Shown piece by piece: positions 33,662 to 42,570 of a DNA stretch of 64,000 nucleotides. The notes below the pieces were generated by a model that made no database searches, was not told the origin of the DNA, and worked only from the letters and a program-made list of their open reading frames with translations. Origin of the DNA: Arthrobacter terrae (lineage in GTDB: Bacteria > Actinomycetota > Actinomycetes > Actinomycetales > Micrococcaceae); assembly GCF_015708085.1 (NCBI RefSeq), contig NZ_JADNYM010000024.1:1-64000 (forward strand). The letters run 5' to 3'. The number at the start of each line of letters is the position of its first letter. Within the stretch, counting starts at the first letter, position 1. Made by a program: the position numbers and the translations under genes.

Positions 33662-34143
33662 GGCTGGTCTTGAGGGCAGGGTCCCATCGCGAGGTTGCCG
33701 ACGGCGCCTTGGAAGTGGCCGCCTCCCCCGACACTCCGCGCCGGGAACGGTGGCAATGGGACATCCGCGTTTTTGAAGCGGCCACCGCGCCGAATGGAAG
33801 TCAGCGTAAGGGCGTTCCGGTCAGCGCCAACCTTGGGCGTGGCGATGGCTCGGCATCGCGCATCGAGGTGCGCGCCGACGCGGAACTGGTCCGTCCGGAA
33901 ATTCAGGTACGTAGCGTCGGTACCGGCTTCGACGTCAAACGAGAGTTGCAGGAGGTGGTGGCCGTCATCGTCGGATCCGGCTCCGCGCTGGCCGAAGGCC
34001 GTCACCGGCTTCGCGAATTGGATGCGCTCATTCTGGAGGGCGATGATCCATACTTCCTGCGGATGGAGCCAGGGCCTGACTTCGATGCCACCGTCGCCGT
34101 GATTCGGCTCAAGGGCACCGGCTCCATCGGCTGGGTGCCCTGA
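33658..34143 (+). CDS. Conserved-looking protein of unknown function coupled to the Rieske oxygenase
   Basis: A 161-residue soluble protein whose GTG start overlaps the oxygenase stop (GTGA), so it is made together with it. It is beta-rich with many charged residues (GTGFDVKRELQEVVAVIVGSG split, then DALILEGDDPYFLRMEPG near the C-terminus) and no cysteines, so it is neither a ferredoxin nor a flavin reductase. No domain is recognised with confidence; the C-terminal part is faintly like cupin-type HutD proteins, which I do not rely on. Confidence 0.72.
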   Translation: MRLVLRAGSHREVADGALEVAASPDTPRRERWQWDIRVFEAATAPNGSQRKGVPVSANLGRGDGSASRIEVRADAELVRPEIQVRSVGTGFDVKRELQEVVAVIVGSGSALAEGRHRLRELDALILEGDDPYFLRMEPGPDFDATVAVIRLKGTGSIGWVP

Positions 34144-34161
34144 GCGCCTCGAGCGGGCTAT

Positions 34162-35460
34162 TTAGGCGCGTCCTTTGAGGATGAGGTGCCAGTAGACCCG
34201 AGGGAGAATATTGCGCTCCAGGATCCAGGTGGCGTGGTGCTCCTTCATGCTCCCGCGCCACGGAAAAGTCGGTTTGGGCTTGTGCAGGTGGTCAAATTCA
34301 GCGAATACCACCGTGGACCGGGAGACGGTGAACGGCGTCGTGGAATAGTGGTCGTACTTATGGCGGGGGGCCTTGCCCTTGCTTGCGGCCTTCAGGTTCT
34401 TGGCGAGCACCAGAGTCTGTTTCCGCAGCGAAGCGCCCGACTTGAAGTTCTTGGTGCCGGCTGCGTCACCAAGGGACCAGATGTCCCGGTGGCGACTGTG
34501 CTGCAGGGTTTCCGGGTTTACATCGACAAATCCGCCTGGCTCCCCGGGTCGAGTCAGGCCAGTTGACTGGAGCCAGTCCGGGGCCACCTGCGGGGGCACC
34601 CCATGAAGCAGATCGTAGCGAAGGACCTCGCTGCCTGCTGCCACTGACTCTGCCCGGGCTTTCGGGTTGGTTACCGGTGAGATCGTCACCGTTTGGGCGG
34701 CGCCGTCCACGGCAGTGACCTCACTGCTGTAGCGCAGCTCCACCCCATACTCTGCGATCTTCCGGTTCAGTTCCTGGTCCACCACGTCCACTCCGTAGAC
34801 GGTCGGAGTCGGCACTACCATGACCACGCGGATATCGTCGAGAACACCTTCCTGCCGCCAGTAATCACAGGCAAGGTACATAATCTTTTGAGTGGCACCG
34901 TCACACTTCACCGTCCCGGACGGCATGGTGAAGACGGCCGTTCCCCGCCGCAGTCCGCGGACAAGCTCCCACGTCTTCGGGGCGAGCTCGAACACATAGT
35001 TGGAGGATGCGCAGGGTGTGTCCATCGCCTCCGCTAAGCCGGGCACCGCGTCCCAGTCCAGCCGTATGCCCGGGCAGATTACCAGCTGGCGGTAGGTCAG
35101 CATCGTCCCTGCGGCCAGTCGGACGGTTTGCGCGTCCGGTTCAATGTCCACCGCCGCGTCGCGAATCCACCGGACCCCCTTGGGCATGACATCAGCCTGC
35201 GGCCGTACCGCCTCCTCTGCCCGAGCGGTTCCGCCGCCGATGTGAGAGAACAGTGGTTGGTACAGGTGCCTGTCGCTGGGCTCAACGATCCCGATGTCCC
35301 GGAATCCGTACCGGTGCAACCTCCCGGCCAGCGAGATACCGGCATTCCCGCCGCCGAGGATGACGATGTCGTGGTGTTCGGCTTTATCGCCCACCGGGAC
35401 GGCCGGTGGCGCCGCTGCAGGATCAGCGTCGAGTGTGCTGGACCAGTAGTTGGAAGCCAT
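34162..35460 (-). CDS. Sulfide:quinone oxidoreductase-like FAD/NAD(P) flavoprotein
   Basis: A 432-residue flavoprotein of the SQR/NDH-2 superfamily. The FAD motif is IVILGGGNAGISLAGRLHRYG (in two short parts, about 34-53); the second cofactor site is DIWSLGDAAGTKN near 330. Cysteines in TPCASSNYVF and GTVKCDGATQKIMYLACDYW match the type II sulfide:quinone oxidoreductases. It would oxidise sulfide to protect cells and pass electrons to menaquinone. AAGGGAAAAACC fixes ATG 35460. Confidence 0.87.
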   Translation of the reverse strand: MASNYWSSTLDADPAAAPPAVPVGDKAEHHDIVILGGGNAGISLAGRLHRYGFRDIGIVEPSDRHLYQPLFSHIGGGTARAEEAVRPQADVMPKGVRWIRDAAVDIEPDAQTVRLAAGTMLTYRQLVICPGIRLDWDAVPGLAEAMDTPCASSNYVFELAPKTWELVRGLRRGTAVFTMPSGTVKCDGATQKIMYLACDYWRQEGVLDDIRVVMVVPTPTVYGVDVVDQELNRKIAEYGVELRYSSEVTAVDGAAQTVTISPVTNPKARAESVAAGSEVLRYDLLHGVPPQVAPDWLQSTGLTRPGEPGGFVDVNPETLQHSRHRDIWSLGDAAGTKNFKSGASLRKQTLVLAKNLKAASKGKAPRHKYDHYSTTPFTVSRSTVVFAEFDHLHKPKPTFPWRGSMKEHHATWILERNILPRVYWHLILKGRA

Positions 35461-35610
35461 GGTTTTTCCCTTCAAAAGTCCATCTGCCGCTTATCGTCGA
35501 GCCTACGTAAGGATCGGCAGCGGCAGAAGGAAGGGGCGTCCGGGGCGGACGCAATACATCGCAACACCCTGCAGGCCTGCCGGACGGGAACCAAGGAAAT
35601 GTGCTCCTTT

Positions 35611-36552
35611 TCAATCCGTGTCTGGCCCGGATGTCTTCATCCTGATAGTCAGCGCCAGCGGATCCACGCTAACGCGCAGGCGCGTTGCCTGGCCGAGGTG
35701 ATCCCCGTCGAGTTGGAATTCCTGCGGTCGGTCCAGGACGATGTCCGCAGTCTTACCGGAAAGGCTGCGCACCGACCGGTTAGTGCTCTTGTTCTTCCCT
35801 AAGACCCCGGCGATAACGCTGATCCAGCCAAACCTGCCGTGCGGGGCGAGTGTCAGGAGATCGAGGATCCCGTCGGTGTTCACAGCCCCCGGGAAAATCT
35901 CCACGCCGCCCATCAACTTTCCGCAATTACCCACCATGACGCCCCGAACCTTGCGGTGGCCCTCTTCCTTACCGTCAACCGTGATTCTGGCGGTAACCGG
36001 TTTACCTGACAGATTGCGGATGCCGGATTCGACGTAGGCGAGCCAACCCACGCGGTCCTTGAGGCCCTCGACGGCGTCGGCCATAATGGATGCATCGTAT
36101 CCGAGTCCGGCCGCGACGAGGAAAATCCGACCGTGCTCCTCATCGTCTAGTCTCGCCTGCACGACGTCGATCTTGGTCTCGGTACCGTGCAGAACGTTAC
36201 GTGCTGCGGTCACCGGTGCCGTGCTGAAAATACCAAGGTTGCGGGCCAGCAGGTTACCCGTTCCCAGCGGCACCAAACCCATGGCTGTATCGGTACCGGC
36301 AAGGACCCCGGCGACACACCGGACAGTGCCGTCGCCGCCGGCCGCAATGACGACGTCGACGCCGGCGTCAAGGGCCTCCTTGGTCTGGCCCCTGCCAGGA
36401 TCGTCCTTGGTGGTTTCCAGCCATAGCGGCTCGTCCCAGCCAGCGTCCGCACACAACCCGGAAAATGTGGGTTTGAAATCATCGCCCGGCGACTTTATCG
36501 GGTTGATGACCACGGCGGCGCGCTTGCCCTGCCGGGGTTGGGTCTGTGCCAT
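35611..36552 (-). CDS. Diacylglycerol-kinase-family lipid kinase
   Basis: A 313-residue DAGK/sphingosine-kinase-type protein. The nucleotide motif IAAGGDGTVRCVAGVLAG is near 68-85 and VPLGTGNLLARNLGI near 93-107; FQLDGDHLG near the C-terminus closes the kinase fold. It phosphorylates a lipid such as diacylglycerol or an analogue. AAGGACGAC before ATG 36552 gives the start. Same strand as the UbiB-type gene upstream, 95 bases away. Confidence 0.88.
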   Translation of the reverse strand: MAQTQPRQGKRAAVVINPIKSPGDDFKPTFSGLCADAGWDEPLWLETTKDDPGRGQTKEALDAGVDVVIAAGGDGTVRCVAGVLAGTDTAMGLVPLGTGNLLARNLGIFSTAPVTAARNVLHGTETKIDVVQARLDDEEHGRIFLVAAGLGYDASIMADAVEGLKDRVGWLAYVESGIRNLSGKPVTARITVDGKEEGHRKVRGVMVGNCGKLMGGVEIFPGAVNTDGILDLLTLAPHGRFGWISVIAGVLGKNKSTNRSVRSLSGKTADIVLDRPQEFQLDGDHLGQATRLRVSVDPLALTIRMKTSGPDTD

Positions 36553-36647
36553 GTCGTCCTTGCCTATTGGGAAAATCGAGCAAACACTGAATCCTAACCC
36601 GGACATGGCACAAAACCGGTACGAGCGGATCAGCCACCCCGGCTCCC

Positions 36648-38360
36648 TTAGGGGCGTGGCCGCCCCACCCACAGCCCGTGCAGCAGCGGAACCACCGAGA
36701 CGGCCATCAGCACGCTGCCGAGCACCGTATCGTCCGCTCGTACCGCGGACCCGGCGATGAGCAGGGCGCCAAATATCAGCACCGATGCCAACCGCTGAGC
36801 CATCCGGTTAAGCCGTGCCATCTGCCGTTCCAGCCGCGGGTTGGACACCGGCAGCGAACTCTCCTCGATACGGCTAACAAGCCCATCCAGGCGTTTGGGC
36901 AGACGCAGCACAACCCCGGCCGCGTCGAGGGCCTGCTGCGCCACGTCCTGGACGACGTTGCCGCGCTCGTCGCGCAGCAGCTGCGCCGCATAGGGTTCGA
37001 CCGAGTCCCACAGATTGAACCGGGCATCCAGCGAGCTGCACACGCCCGACGTCAGAGACATTGCGCGGATGATCAGCAGGAAGTTTTCCGGCAGCTGGAA
37101 CGGCAACGAGCGGACCACGTCGCCGAACTCCACGCCAAAATCACGAAACTCGCGCGGATCCACATCGCGAAGCTCAGCGAAGCCCATCCCCCCAAACCGG
37201 GCGAAGAGATGCGTCATTGCCCGCTCAAGCTCGGTCGTATCAGCCGACGGCACCAGCACACCGACGTCGTTGATCGCGGTCACCAGCCCCTTACCGTCGC
37301 GGGACGCTGCCGCGATCAGCAGCTTCCGCAATCCGCTGCGCGTCTTGGGCGGAACCTCACCCATCATGCCGAAATCAATGAACGTCAACTTCCACGGACG
37401 CTCTGCCGATGAGCCCGCACTTGGGGTGATAAAGATATTGCCCGGATGCGGATCGGCATGGAAAAAACCGTTCGTGAACAACTGGTCAAACATCACCGAC
37501 GCAAAAACCGGGGCAACCAGCGCCGGGCCGATTCCCGCCGCAAGAAGCGCCGCCGAGTCCGTAATCTTAATTGCCGTGACATCTTCGAGCGTGAGCACGC
37601 GGCGGGTGGTCCGCTCCCACACGACGCCGGGCACGGCTACCCTGTCGTCGTCCGCGAAATCAGCGGCAAAGCGTTCTGAATTCGCCGCCTCATTGAGGTA
37701 GTCGATCTCCTCCAGACTGGTCTGCGAAAACTCCTTGACCAGGGCGGGCACGTCGGCGCGATCGGACACGATGCGTACGTGGCTGAGCCAACCGCCCACT
37801 TTGCGCAGCGCGGCCAGATCGACGTCAACAATCGCGTCAATGCCCGGCCGCTGCACCTTCAACACCACGCTGTCCAGCCCGGTGTCAGCGGCATCGCCGG
37901 GAAGAAGTTGCGCCCGGTGCGCCTGCCCAAGGGAAGCGGCGGCGATTGGCGTCTCCTGGACCGAGGCGAACACCGCATCCAGCGACGCACCCAGCTCCGC
38001 CTCCGCCAAGGCACGGATTGCAGGGAACGGGACGGGAGGCACCTCGTCCTGCAGCCCTTCCAGTTCAGCGGTGATTTCCGGCGGGAGCACATCGAGCCTG
38101 GACGACATGAACTGACCGACCTTGATCATCAGACCGCCAAGCTCCACCGCCAGCACATGGAAACGCTGCGCGAAGCGCCGCATCCGCTTAGTCCGTGTGC
38201 GTTCGGCAATCCTGCGCAGCCCGACGCGAGGCAGTACCAGCTCGAACCACCACGTCACCGCAAGATTCCACGCCGCGAAGCGCAGGATGCGCCGGTAACG
38301 GGCACGGATGTCCCTGGCGCCGGGGACCGGATCTGCCCGGTCCCGACGAACCGACGTCAC
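36648..38360 (-). CDS. UbiB/ABC1-family atypical kinase
   Basis: A 570-residue protein. The KxGQ motif reads IKVGQFMSSRLD (about 80-91), the Ala-rich loop is AAASLGQAHRAQL, the ATP Lys is in VVLKVQRPGID, and the catalytic parts are FFHADPHPGNIF and FIDFGMMGEV. Two C-terminal helices (VLIFGALLIAGSAV and LMAVSVVPLLHGLWV) anchor it. UbiB-type proteins support isoprenoid-quinone biosynthesis or lipid metabolism; here menaquinone is the likely link. It starts five bases after the PadR gene's stop. Confidence 0.92.
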   Translation of the reverse strand: MTSVRRDRADPVPGARDIRARYRRILRFAAWNLAVTWWFELVLPRVGLRRIAERTRTKRMRRFAQRFHVLAVELGGLMIKVGQFMSSRLDVLPPEITAELEGLQDEVPPVPFPAIRALAEAELGASLDAVFASVQETPIAAASLGQAHRAQLLPGDAADTGLDSVVLKVQRPGIDAIVDVDLAALRKVGGWLSHVRIVSDRADVPALVKEFSQTSLEEIDYLNEAANSERFAADFADDDRVAVPGVVWERTTRRVLTLEDVTAIKITDSAALLAAGIGPALVAPVFASVMFDQLFTNGFFHADPHPGNIFITPSAGSSAERPWKLTFIDFGMMGEVPPKTRSGLRKLLIAAASRDGKGLVTAINDVGVLVPSADTTELERAMTHLFARFGGMGFAELRDVDPREFRDFGVEFGDVVRSLPFQLPENFLLIIRAMSLTSGVCSSLDARFNLWDSVEPYAAQLLRDERGNVVQDVAQQALDAAGVVLRLPKRLDGLVSRIEESSLPVSNPRLERQMARLNRMAQRLASVLIFGALLIAGSAVRADDTVLGSVLMAVSVVPLLHGLWVGRPRP

Positions 38361-38365
38361 CCCCG

Positions 38366-38911
38366 TCAGTCTTGGGCGAGGATCGAGTACAACCGCCGAC
38401 GTGCCTCGTCGAGCACTTTCACGGCCTCCTGCACCTGCTTGGACGTCCCGGTGCGTCCCACTTGGGCCGCGGCCTGCGCGAGCTCAACGCCGGCCTTGGG
38501 CAGCGCCGCGAACCCAGTGCCTGACGCCGGGCCCGTTGACTCCCACGGAGCCGACGCGTCAGTACCCGCCACCTCCTCCCGACCGGCCTCGGTCAGCGAG
38601 TAGACCTTGCGGCCGTTGGATTCCTCGGCACTGATGAACCCCTCATCTGCCAACAGCTGCAGTGTGGGGTAGACGGAGCCGGCACTGGGCTTCCAGCTGC
38701 CACCGCTTCGCTCCTCGATTTCACGGATGATCTGGTAACCGTGCATCGGCCGCTCCGCGAGCAGGGCCAACACTGCCGACCGCACCTCGCCTCGACCCGC
38801 ACGGGTGCCCGAGCGCTTCTCAAACCTGGAACGCAACTCCTCAACGGCCTGCCACACGCCGTCGATGTTGGCGCCGCCAAAACCGCCTGCCGGGAATGAA
38901 TTATGCATCAT
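38366..38911 (-). CDS. PadR-family transcriptional regulator
   Basis: A 181-residue regulator with a glycine-rich 40-residue N-terminus, a PadR winged helix at about 45-115 (AVLALLAERPMHGYQIIREI, SAGSVYPTLQLLADEGFI) and an acidic helical C-terminus (VQEAVKVLDEARRRLYSIL) for dimerisation. GAGGAGACC before ATG 38911 sets the start. It is in an operon with the UbiB-type kinase and probably autoregulates through the phased repeats at 38933-38960. Confidence 0.9.
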   Translation of the reverse strand: MMHNSFPAGGFGGANIDGVWQAVEELRSRFEKRSGTRAGRGEVRSAVLALLAERPMHGYQIIREIEERSGGSWKPSAGSVYPTLQLLADEGFISAEESNGRKVYSLTEAGREEVAGTDASAPWESTGPASGTGFAALPKAGVELAQAAAQVGRTGTSKQVQEAVKVLDEARRRLYSILAQD

Positions 38912-38932
38912 GGTCTCCTCGAATGAAGCGTG

Positions 38933-38960
38933 AACGATATACAACGATAGTTAACGATAT
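38933..38960. promoter_or_regulatory. Three AACGATA repeats in 10-bp phase
   Basis: AACGATAT at 38933, AACGATAG at 38943 and AACGATAT at 38953 repeat with an exact 10-base period, one helical turn. They start 22 bases upstream of the PadR start codon, at promoter position. A cooperative binding site for the PadR protein itself is the simplest explanation. Confidence 0.55.
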
Positions 38961-39097
38961 GCCCCTATACGCACCAATGGCAATAGCGCGAGACATCGTT
39001 CGCCTCATCGCTTTGCACTGGGTACGACCGTTCGTCGGACGGTCAACAGGTACAGTCCCTTCAACTTCCGGCGTCAGTGACTTCCCGCTCCTGTAAG

Positions 39098-39125
39098 ATC
39101 CGGCGATGAACCGGACGCGCCGGAG
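39098..39125 (-). terminator. Possible terminator after the amidase operon
   Basis: CCGGCG and CGCCGG arms (39100-39105, 39118-39123) form a GC-rich hairpin 20 bases beyond the formamidase-family stop. A second dyad, GACCGT-N7-ACGGTC, is at 39026-39044. Neither has a T-run. Confidence 0.3.
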
Positions 39126-39144
39126 GGCTTCTGTACGTGGATGC

Positions 39145-40065
39145 TCACAGCACGCTCTTCGAGAGCCGGTGCGTCGTCACCGCTCCGATGGGCGCCATCG
39201 GGTGCAAAGGGTCTGGGTCTGAGGAACCGGTTGGGCCGCCGAGGCGTGAGTGCCCGACGGCGCTCATCACCGCGTAGGCGTCGCCGGCCTCCCAGCCGTG
39301 ATCGTCGACCAAGAAATGGAACATGTCTTCATAGCCCCGGATGATGCTTTCCTGAACCGGATCTCCGAGGCCGACGAAGATCCATTCGTCAGCGGTTTCC
39401 ACCCGCGGGGCACGGAGGGACATGCCCTTGACGAGGTCCACACTGACGACCGCGATCCCTTCGGCCTCGATCGCTACGAACGAGGACTCGCCCTCGGCCA
39501 TGATGGCGTGGATGTCGCCGATTGAAAGGTAGGCGCCGTCGACCATGACCGGAAGGTAAACGGTGGAGCCGGGGCGGCATTCGGTGAGGTCCATGTTTCC
39601 GCCTTGCCCATAGCTGGGCATGATCGTGGAATTGGTACCCGCTGCTGGAGCTGTGCCGATGCATCCGATCATCGGCCGCGCCGTGAACGTGTGCCGGTCC
39701 GTAACGTGCACACCGGTCTCATCGATGGGCACGCGCCGGGCGAAGATATCGCTGCCCATCACGTGCTGCAGAGCCCCGGTGCCCGGCAGGCTCACGGACC
39801 AGCCACAGTCTTTGAGGCGGATTTCGTGAATGGTTACGGCCAAAGCGTCGCCCGGCGCGGACCCATCGACGTATACCGGACCGGTGATCGGGTTGATCCC
39901 TACCGTGAGTTTGTCCATATCACCGTATTCGTGCAGTTGGCGATAGACCTCGTCGCTCGTTTCGAAACCGATCAGCTCACCGGTGCCGGGCCTAATGCGA
40001 AGCGCTGGACTTTCATCCGCCGAAAAGCTGAACTTGCCGTGGGTCTTATCCAGGAAGTGGTCCAT
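39145..40065 (-). CDS. Acetamidase/formamidase-family protein
   Basis: A 306-residue member of the FmdA/AmdA family. GPVYVDGSAPGDALAVTIHEI (in two short parts, about 61-82) and MIGCIGTAPAAG (about 133-144) are the family core, and NMDLTECRPGSTVYLPV and GDIHAIMAEGES contain the expected metal-site residues. It hydrolyses short amides to acid and ammonia. It starts three bases after the permease stop and is the last of a three-gene operon under a divergent FadR-type regulator. Confidence 0.9.
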   Translation of the reverse strand: MDHFLDKTHGKFSFSADESPALRIRPGTGELIGFETSDEVYRQLHEYGDMDKLTVGINPITGPVYVDGSAPGDALAVTIHEIRLKDCGWSVSLPGTGALQHVMGSDIFARRVPIDETGVHVTDRHTFTARPMIGCIGTAPAAGTNSTIMPSYGQGGNMDLTECRPGSTVYLPVMVDGAYLSIGDIHAIMAEGESSFVAIEAEGIAVVSVDLVKGMSLRAPRVETADEWIFVGLGDPVQESIIRGYEDMFHFLVDDHGWEAGDAYAVMSAVGHSRLGGPTGSSDPDPLHPMAPIGAVTTHRLSKSVL

Positions 40066-40068
40066 GAT

Positions 40069-41505
40069 CTACAGCCCCCCTCGCTCACCGGTGGCAGGAA
40101 CTTCATCTACGTTCACATCCCCTTCACCGGACAGGTCGGTCTTGCGCCCGGTTTTCCGGTAGTACGCGAAGACTGCGGCACCCACGATCAGCCAGGCAAT
40201 GCCACCGACCTTCGCGTCGATGTTAGCGTTCAGCAGCACGTAGCCGATGATGAGGAACCCGATAATCGGCACCACGAGATGCAGCAAAAAGTTGCGTGAT
40301 TTCCTGCGGCCGATGTAGTGCACGATGACCGCCAGGTGCAGCAGCATGAAGCCGAACAGTGCACCGAAGTTCACCAGCGATGAAATCAGATCAATCTGGC
40401 CCACAAAAAACAGCACCAGGATCGCGGAGACGACCGAGACGACAATGATGGCGTTCTGGGGTACTTGGCGGTGGTTAAGGTGGTGCAGGAACTCCGGTAG
40501 CTGACGGTCGCGGCTCATTGAGAAGAGCAGTCGCGAGGTTGCGGCCTGCGCGGCCATGGCGTTGGCGATTCCCACAGCGAGCACGTTCACCGCAAAGAAC
40601 GCCGTCATCCAGCCGCTGTTTGAGGCGGCCTCCACGATAGTGAAGAACGCATTGCCCACCTGGTCGTCGCTGAACGACTCCCGACCGCCGGCGAGCGCGC
40701 TGGCCAGCCAGGTCTGCACAATGAACAGGAACGCCACAATACACAGGGCCAGGACCATTGCTCGTCCCGCTGATTTTCGCCCGCCGGATGCCTCCTCCGA
40801 CAGGGTCGCAATCCCGTCGAAGCCCAGAAAACTCAGCACTGCTATCGATAGCGCGGAGGCGATGAGCGGACCGGTCACCCTGCTTGCGTCCCACAGCGGC
40901 TCTGTGGAGAAAACAGCCCCGGGGATGGTTCCGCCGCTAAGTGCCGTGATCGCGATGACGATGAAGATCACTACGAAAACGAGCTCGATGGCCAGGAAGA
41001 CCCGATTCATCAACTTCATTGAGCTGGCTCCCATGAGGTTGATAGCGGTGTTGATGGCTACGAAGATCAGCGCCCATACCCAGCGCGGCGAACCGGGGAA
41101 GATGCCCACCATCGATTCCGCAGCGAACACGTACAGCAGCGTGGGCACAAGCAGGTAGTCAAGCAGAATTGCCCAACCGGCGAAGAAGCCGGCGTTCGGG
41201 TGAATACCACGACCCACGTAGGAGAAAACCGAACCGGCCAGCGGGATCGCCTTCGCCATCTGCTGGTAGGCCAGCGCCGTAAAAATCATGGCGATGAGAC
41301 CGATCAGATAAACCAGCGGCACCATGCCACCGGCGGCGTTGTACACCACTCCGAAAATGGCCCATGGTGCGATCGGCACCATGAAAATGAGGCCATAGAT
41401 GAGCAGATCGGCCGTGGAAAGGGTGCGTTTGAGTTCCTGTTTGTAGCCGTAAGCCTCCAGCTGCTGCTGAGGGCTCAATTCTGACGAGTCACCTGCGATG
41501 GTCAT
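40069..41505 (-). CDS. APC-family amino-acid permease
   Basis: A 478-residue carrier with 12 helices. The APC opening STADLLIYGLIFMVPIAPW and the GLIAMIFTALAYQQMAKAIPLAG stretch (helix 2 into its loop, about 65-90) are clear, and FLGFDGIATLSEEASGG (about 225-241) is the helix 6 loop seen in amino-acid/amine permeases. It probably imports an amino acid, dipeptide-like amide or amine used by the two hydrolases of the operon. Confidence 0.9.
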   Translation of the reverse strand: MTIAGDSSELSPQQQLEAYGYKQELKRTLSTADLLIYGLIFMVPIAPWAIFGVVYNAAGGMVPLVYLIGLIAMIFTALAYQQMAKAIPLAGSVFSYVGRGIHPNAGFFAGWAILLDYLLVPTLLYVFAAESMVGIFPGSPRWVWALIFVAINTAINLMGASSMKLMNRVFLAIELVFVVIFIVIAITALSGGTIPGAVFSTEPLWDASRVTGPLIASALSIAVLSFLGFDGIATLSEEASGGRKSAGRAMVLALCIVAFLFIVQTWLASALAGGRESFSDDQVGNAFFTIVEAASNSGWMTAFFAVNVLAVGIANAMAAQAATSRLLFSMSRDRQLPEFLHHLNHRQVPQNAIIVVSVVSAILVLFFVGQIDLISSLVNFGALFGFMLLHLAVIVHYIGRRKSRNFLLHLVVPIIGFLIIGYVLLNANIDAKVGGIAWLIVGAAVFAYYRKTGRKTDLSGEGDVNVDEVPATGERGGL

Positions 41506-41561
41506 GGGGGTGTGCTCTCTCTCGGAGTGAACATGTGGTCAGGGGTACGAATACCCCTGGT

Positions 41562-42467
41562 TTAGTGATCGTGCTGGGTCAGGAAATCGCCAATGACTGC
41601 CCGGAATCCGGCTGGGTGTTCCAGGTGAACGCAGTGGCTGGCATTCCCGAAGACATGGCTGTTGACGTCCTTGATGCCGTCGACGAAGGGCTGCCACGTG
41701 GCGGGCGTGGCTTCGTCGTACTCGCCGGCGACCACAAGAGTCGGTGCCTGGATGGCGTCGAGCCGATCGATGATGGTCCAGTTCCGCAACGTTCCGACAA
41801 CGTGGAACTCATTGGGCCCGTTCATGGTGTGGTAGACGGTGGGCTCGGCCTCCATCTGGTCTTCGCTCTCCTGAAAGTCCGTCGGAGTCGGAAGAAGCCG
41901 ACAGACGTGCCGCCGGTAGAACTCATCGGTTGCGGCAATGTAGGCCGGATCGGTGATGGTGCCCGCTTCCTCGTGTGCTGCGAGCGTCCGCTGCACCTCG
42001 TCGGGGAGCTGCGCCCGCAGCTCGGTCGCGGCCTGCGACCACAGTTCCATCGATGCCGGAGAGTTGCAGATCGCCAGACTCGCCAGCCCCGCGGGCTGGC
42101 GGGTTGCGATTTCGGCCCCGAGCATCCCGCCCCACGATTGGCCCAACAAATGGAAAGAGGACAAACCAAGCTGTTCGACCAGATTCGTGAACTCGTCGAC
42201 GAAGAGCTGCGGGGTCCAAAAATCAGGGGCCACATCGGGTAGGTGGGTGCTGTTGCCACACCCCAGCTGGTCGTACAGAATCACGGTGCGCCCGGTGCCC
42301 GTGAGCTCGGCAATATTGCGTAAGTAGTTGTGGGCCATGCCGGGACCACCGTGCAGAACGATCAGCGGCAAGGCACCCGCACGAGGCGTTTCGGGCTCCT
42401 CAATTCGCACCCACGTCTGGTAATCGCCGAAGGGGACTAGTCTCGTAAGATGCGTTGACACTGGCAC
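41562..42467 (-). CDS. Alpha/beta hydrolase, proline iminopeptidase-like
   Basis: A 301-residue hydrolase of peptidase family S33. The oxyanion HGGPG (about 40-44), nucleophile elbow GQSWGG (about 114-119), acidic GEYDEATP near 250 and His in NASHCVHLEHP near 280 are all present. It would remove N-terminal residues from small peptides or cleave amino-acid amides. First gene of the operon with the permease and formamidase-family gene; 103 bases from the divergent regulator. Confidence 0.9.
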   Translation of the reverse strand: MPVSTHLTRLVPFGDYQTWVRIEEPETPRAGALPLIVLHGGPGMAHNYLRNIAELTGTGRTVILYDQLGCGNSTHLPDVAPDFWTPQLFVDEFTNLVEQLGLSSFHLLGQSWGGMLGAEIATRQPAGLASLAICNSPASMELWSQAATELRAQLPDEVQRTLAAHEEAGTITDPAYIAATDEFYRRHVCRLLPTPTDFQESEDQMEAEPTVYHTMNGPNEFHVVGTLRNWTIIDRLDAIQAPTLVVAGEYDEATPATWQPFVDGIKDVNSHVFGNASHCVHLEHPAGFRAVIGDFLTQHDH

Positions 42468-42534
42468 TCCTGTGGGTAGTCGTCACGTGCGGGCAGCAGC
42501 TTGCCGCTGCTTTTCAACAGCATGAACCATAAAT

Positions 42535-42551
42535 GGTCTCCAGCCAAGACC
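42535..42551. promoter_or_regulatory. Candidate FadR/GntR operator
   Basis: GGTCT-N7-AGACC lies between the divergent hydrolase and FadR-type genes, 20 bases before the regulator's start. GntR-FadR proteins use GT-N(1)-AC type dyads of this size. Assignment is by position. Confidence 0.35.
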
Positions 42552-42570
42552 TTTTCGTAAATTGATGTGA

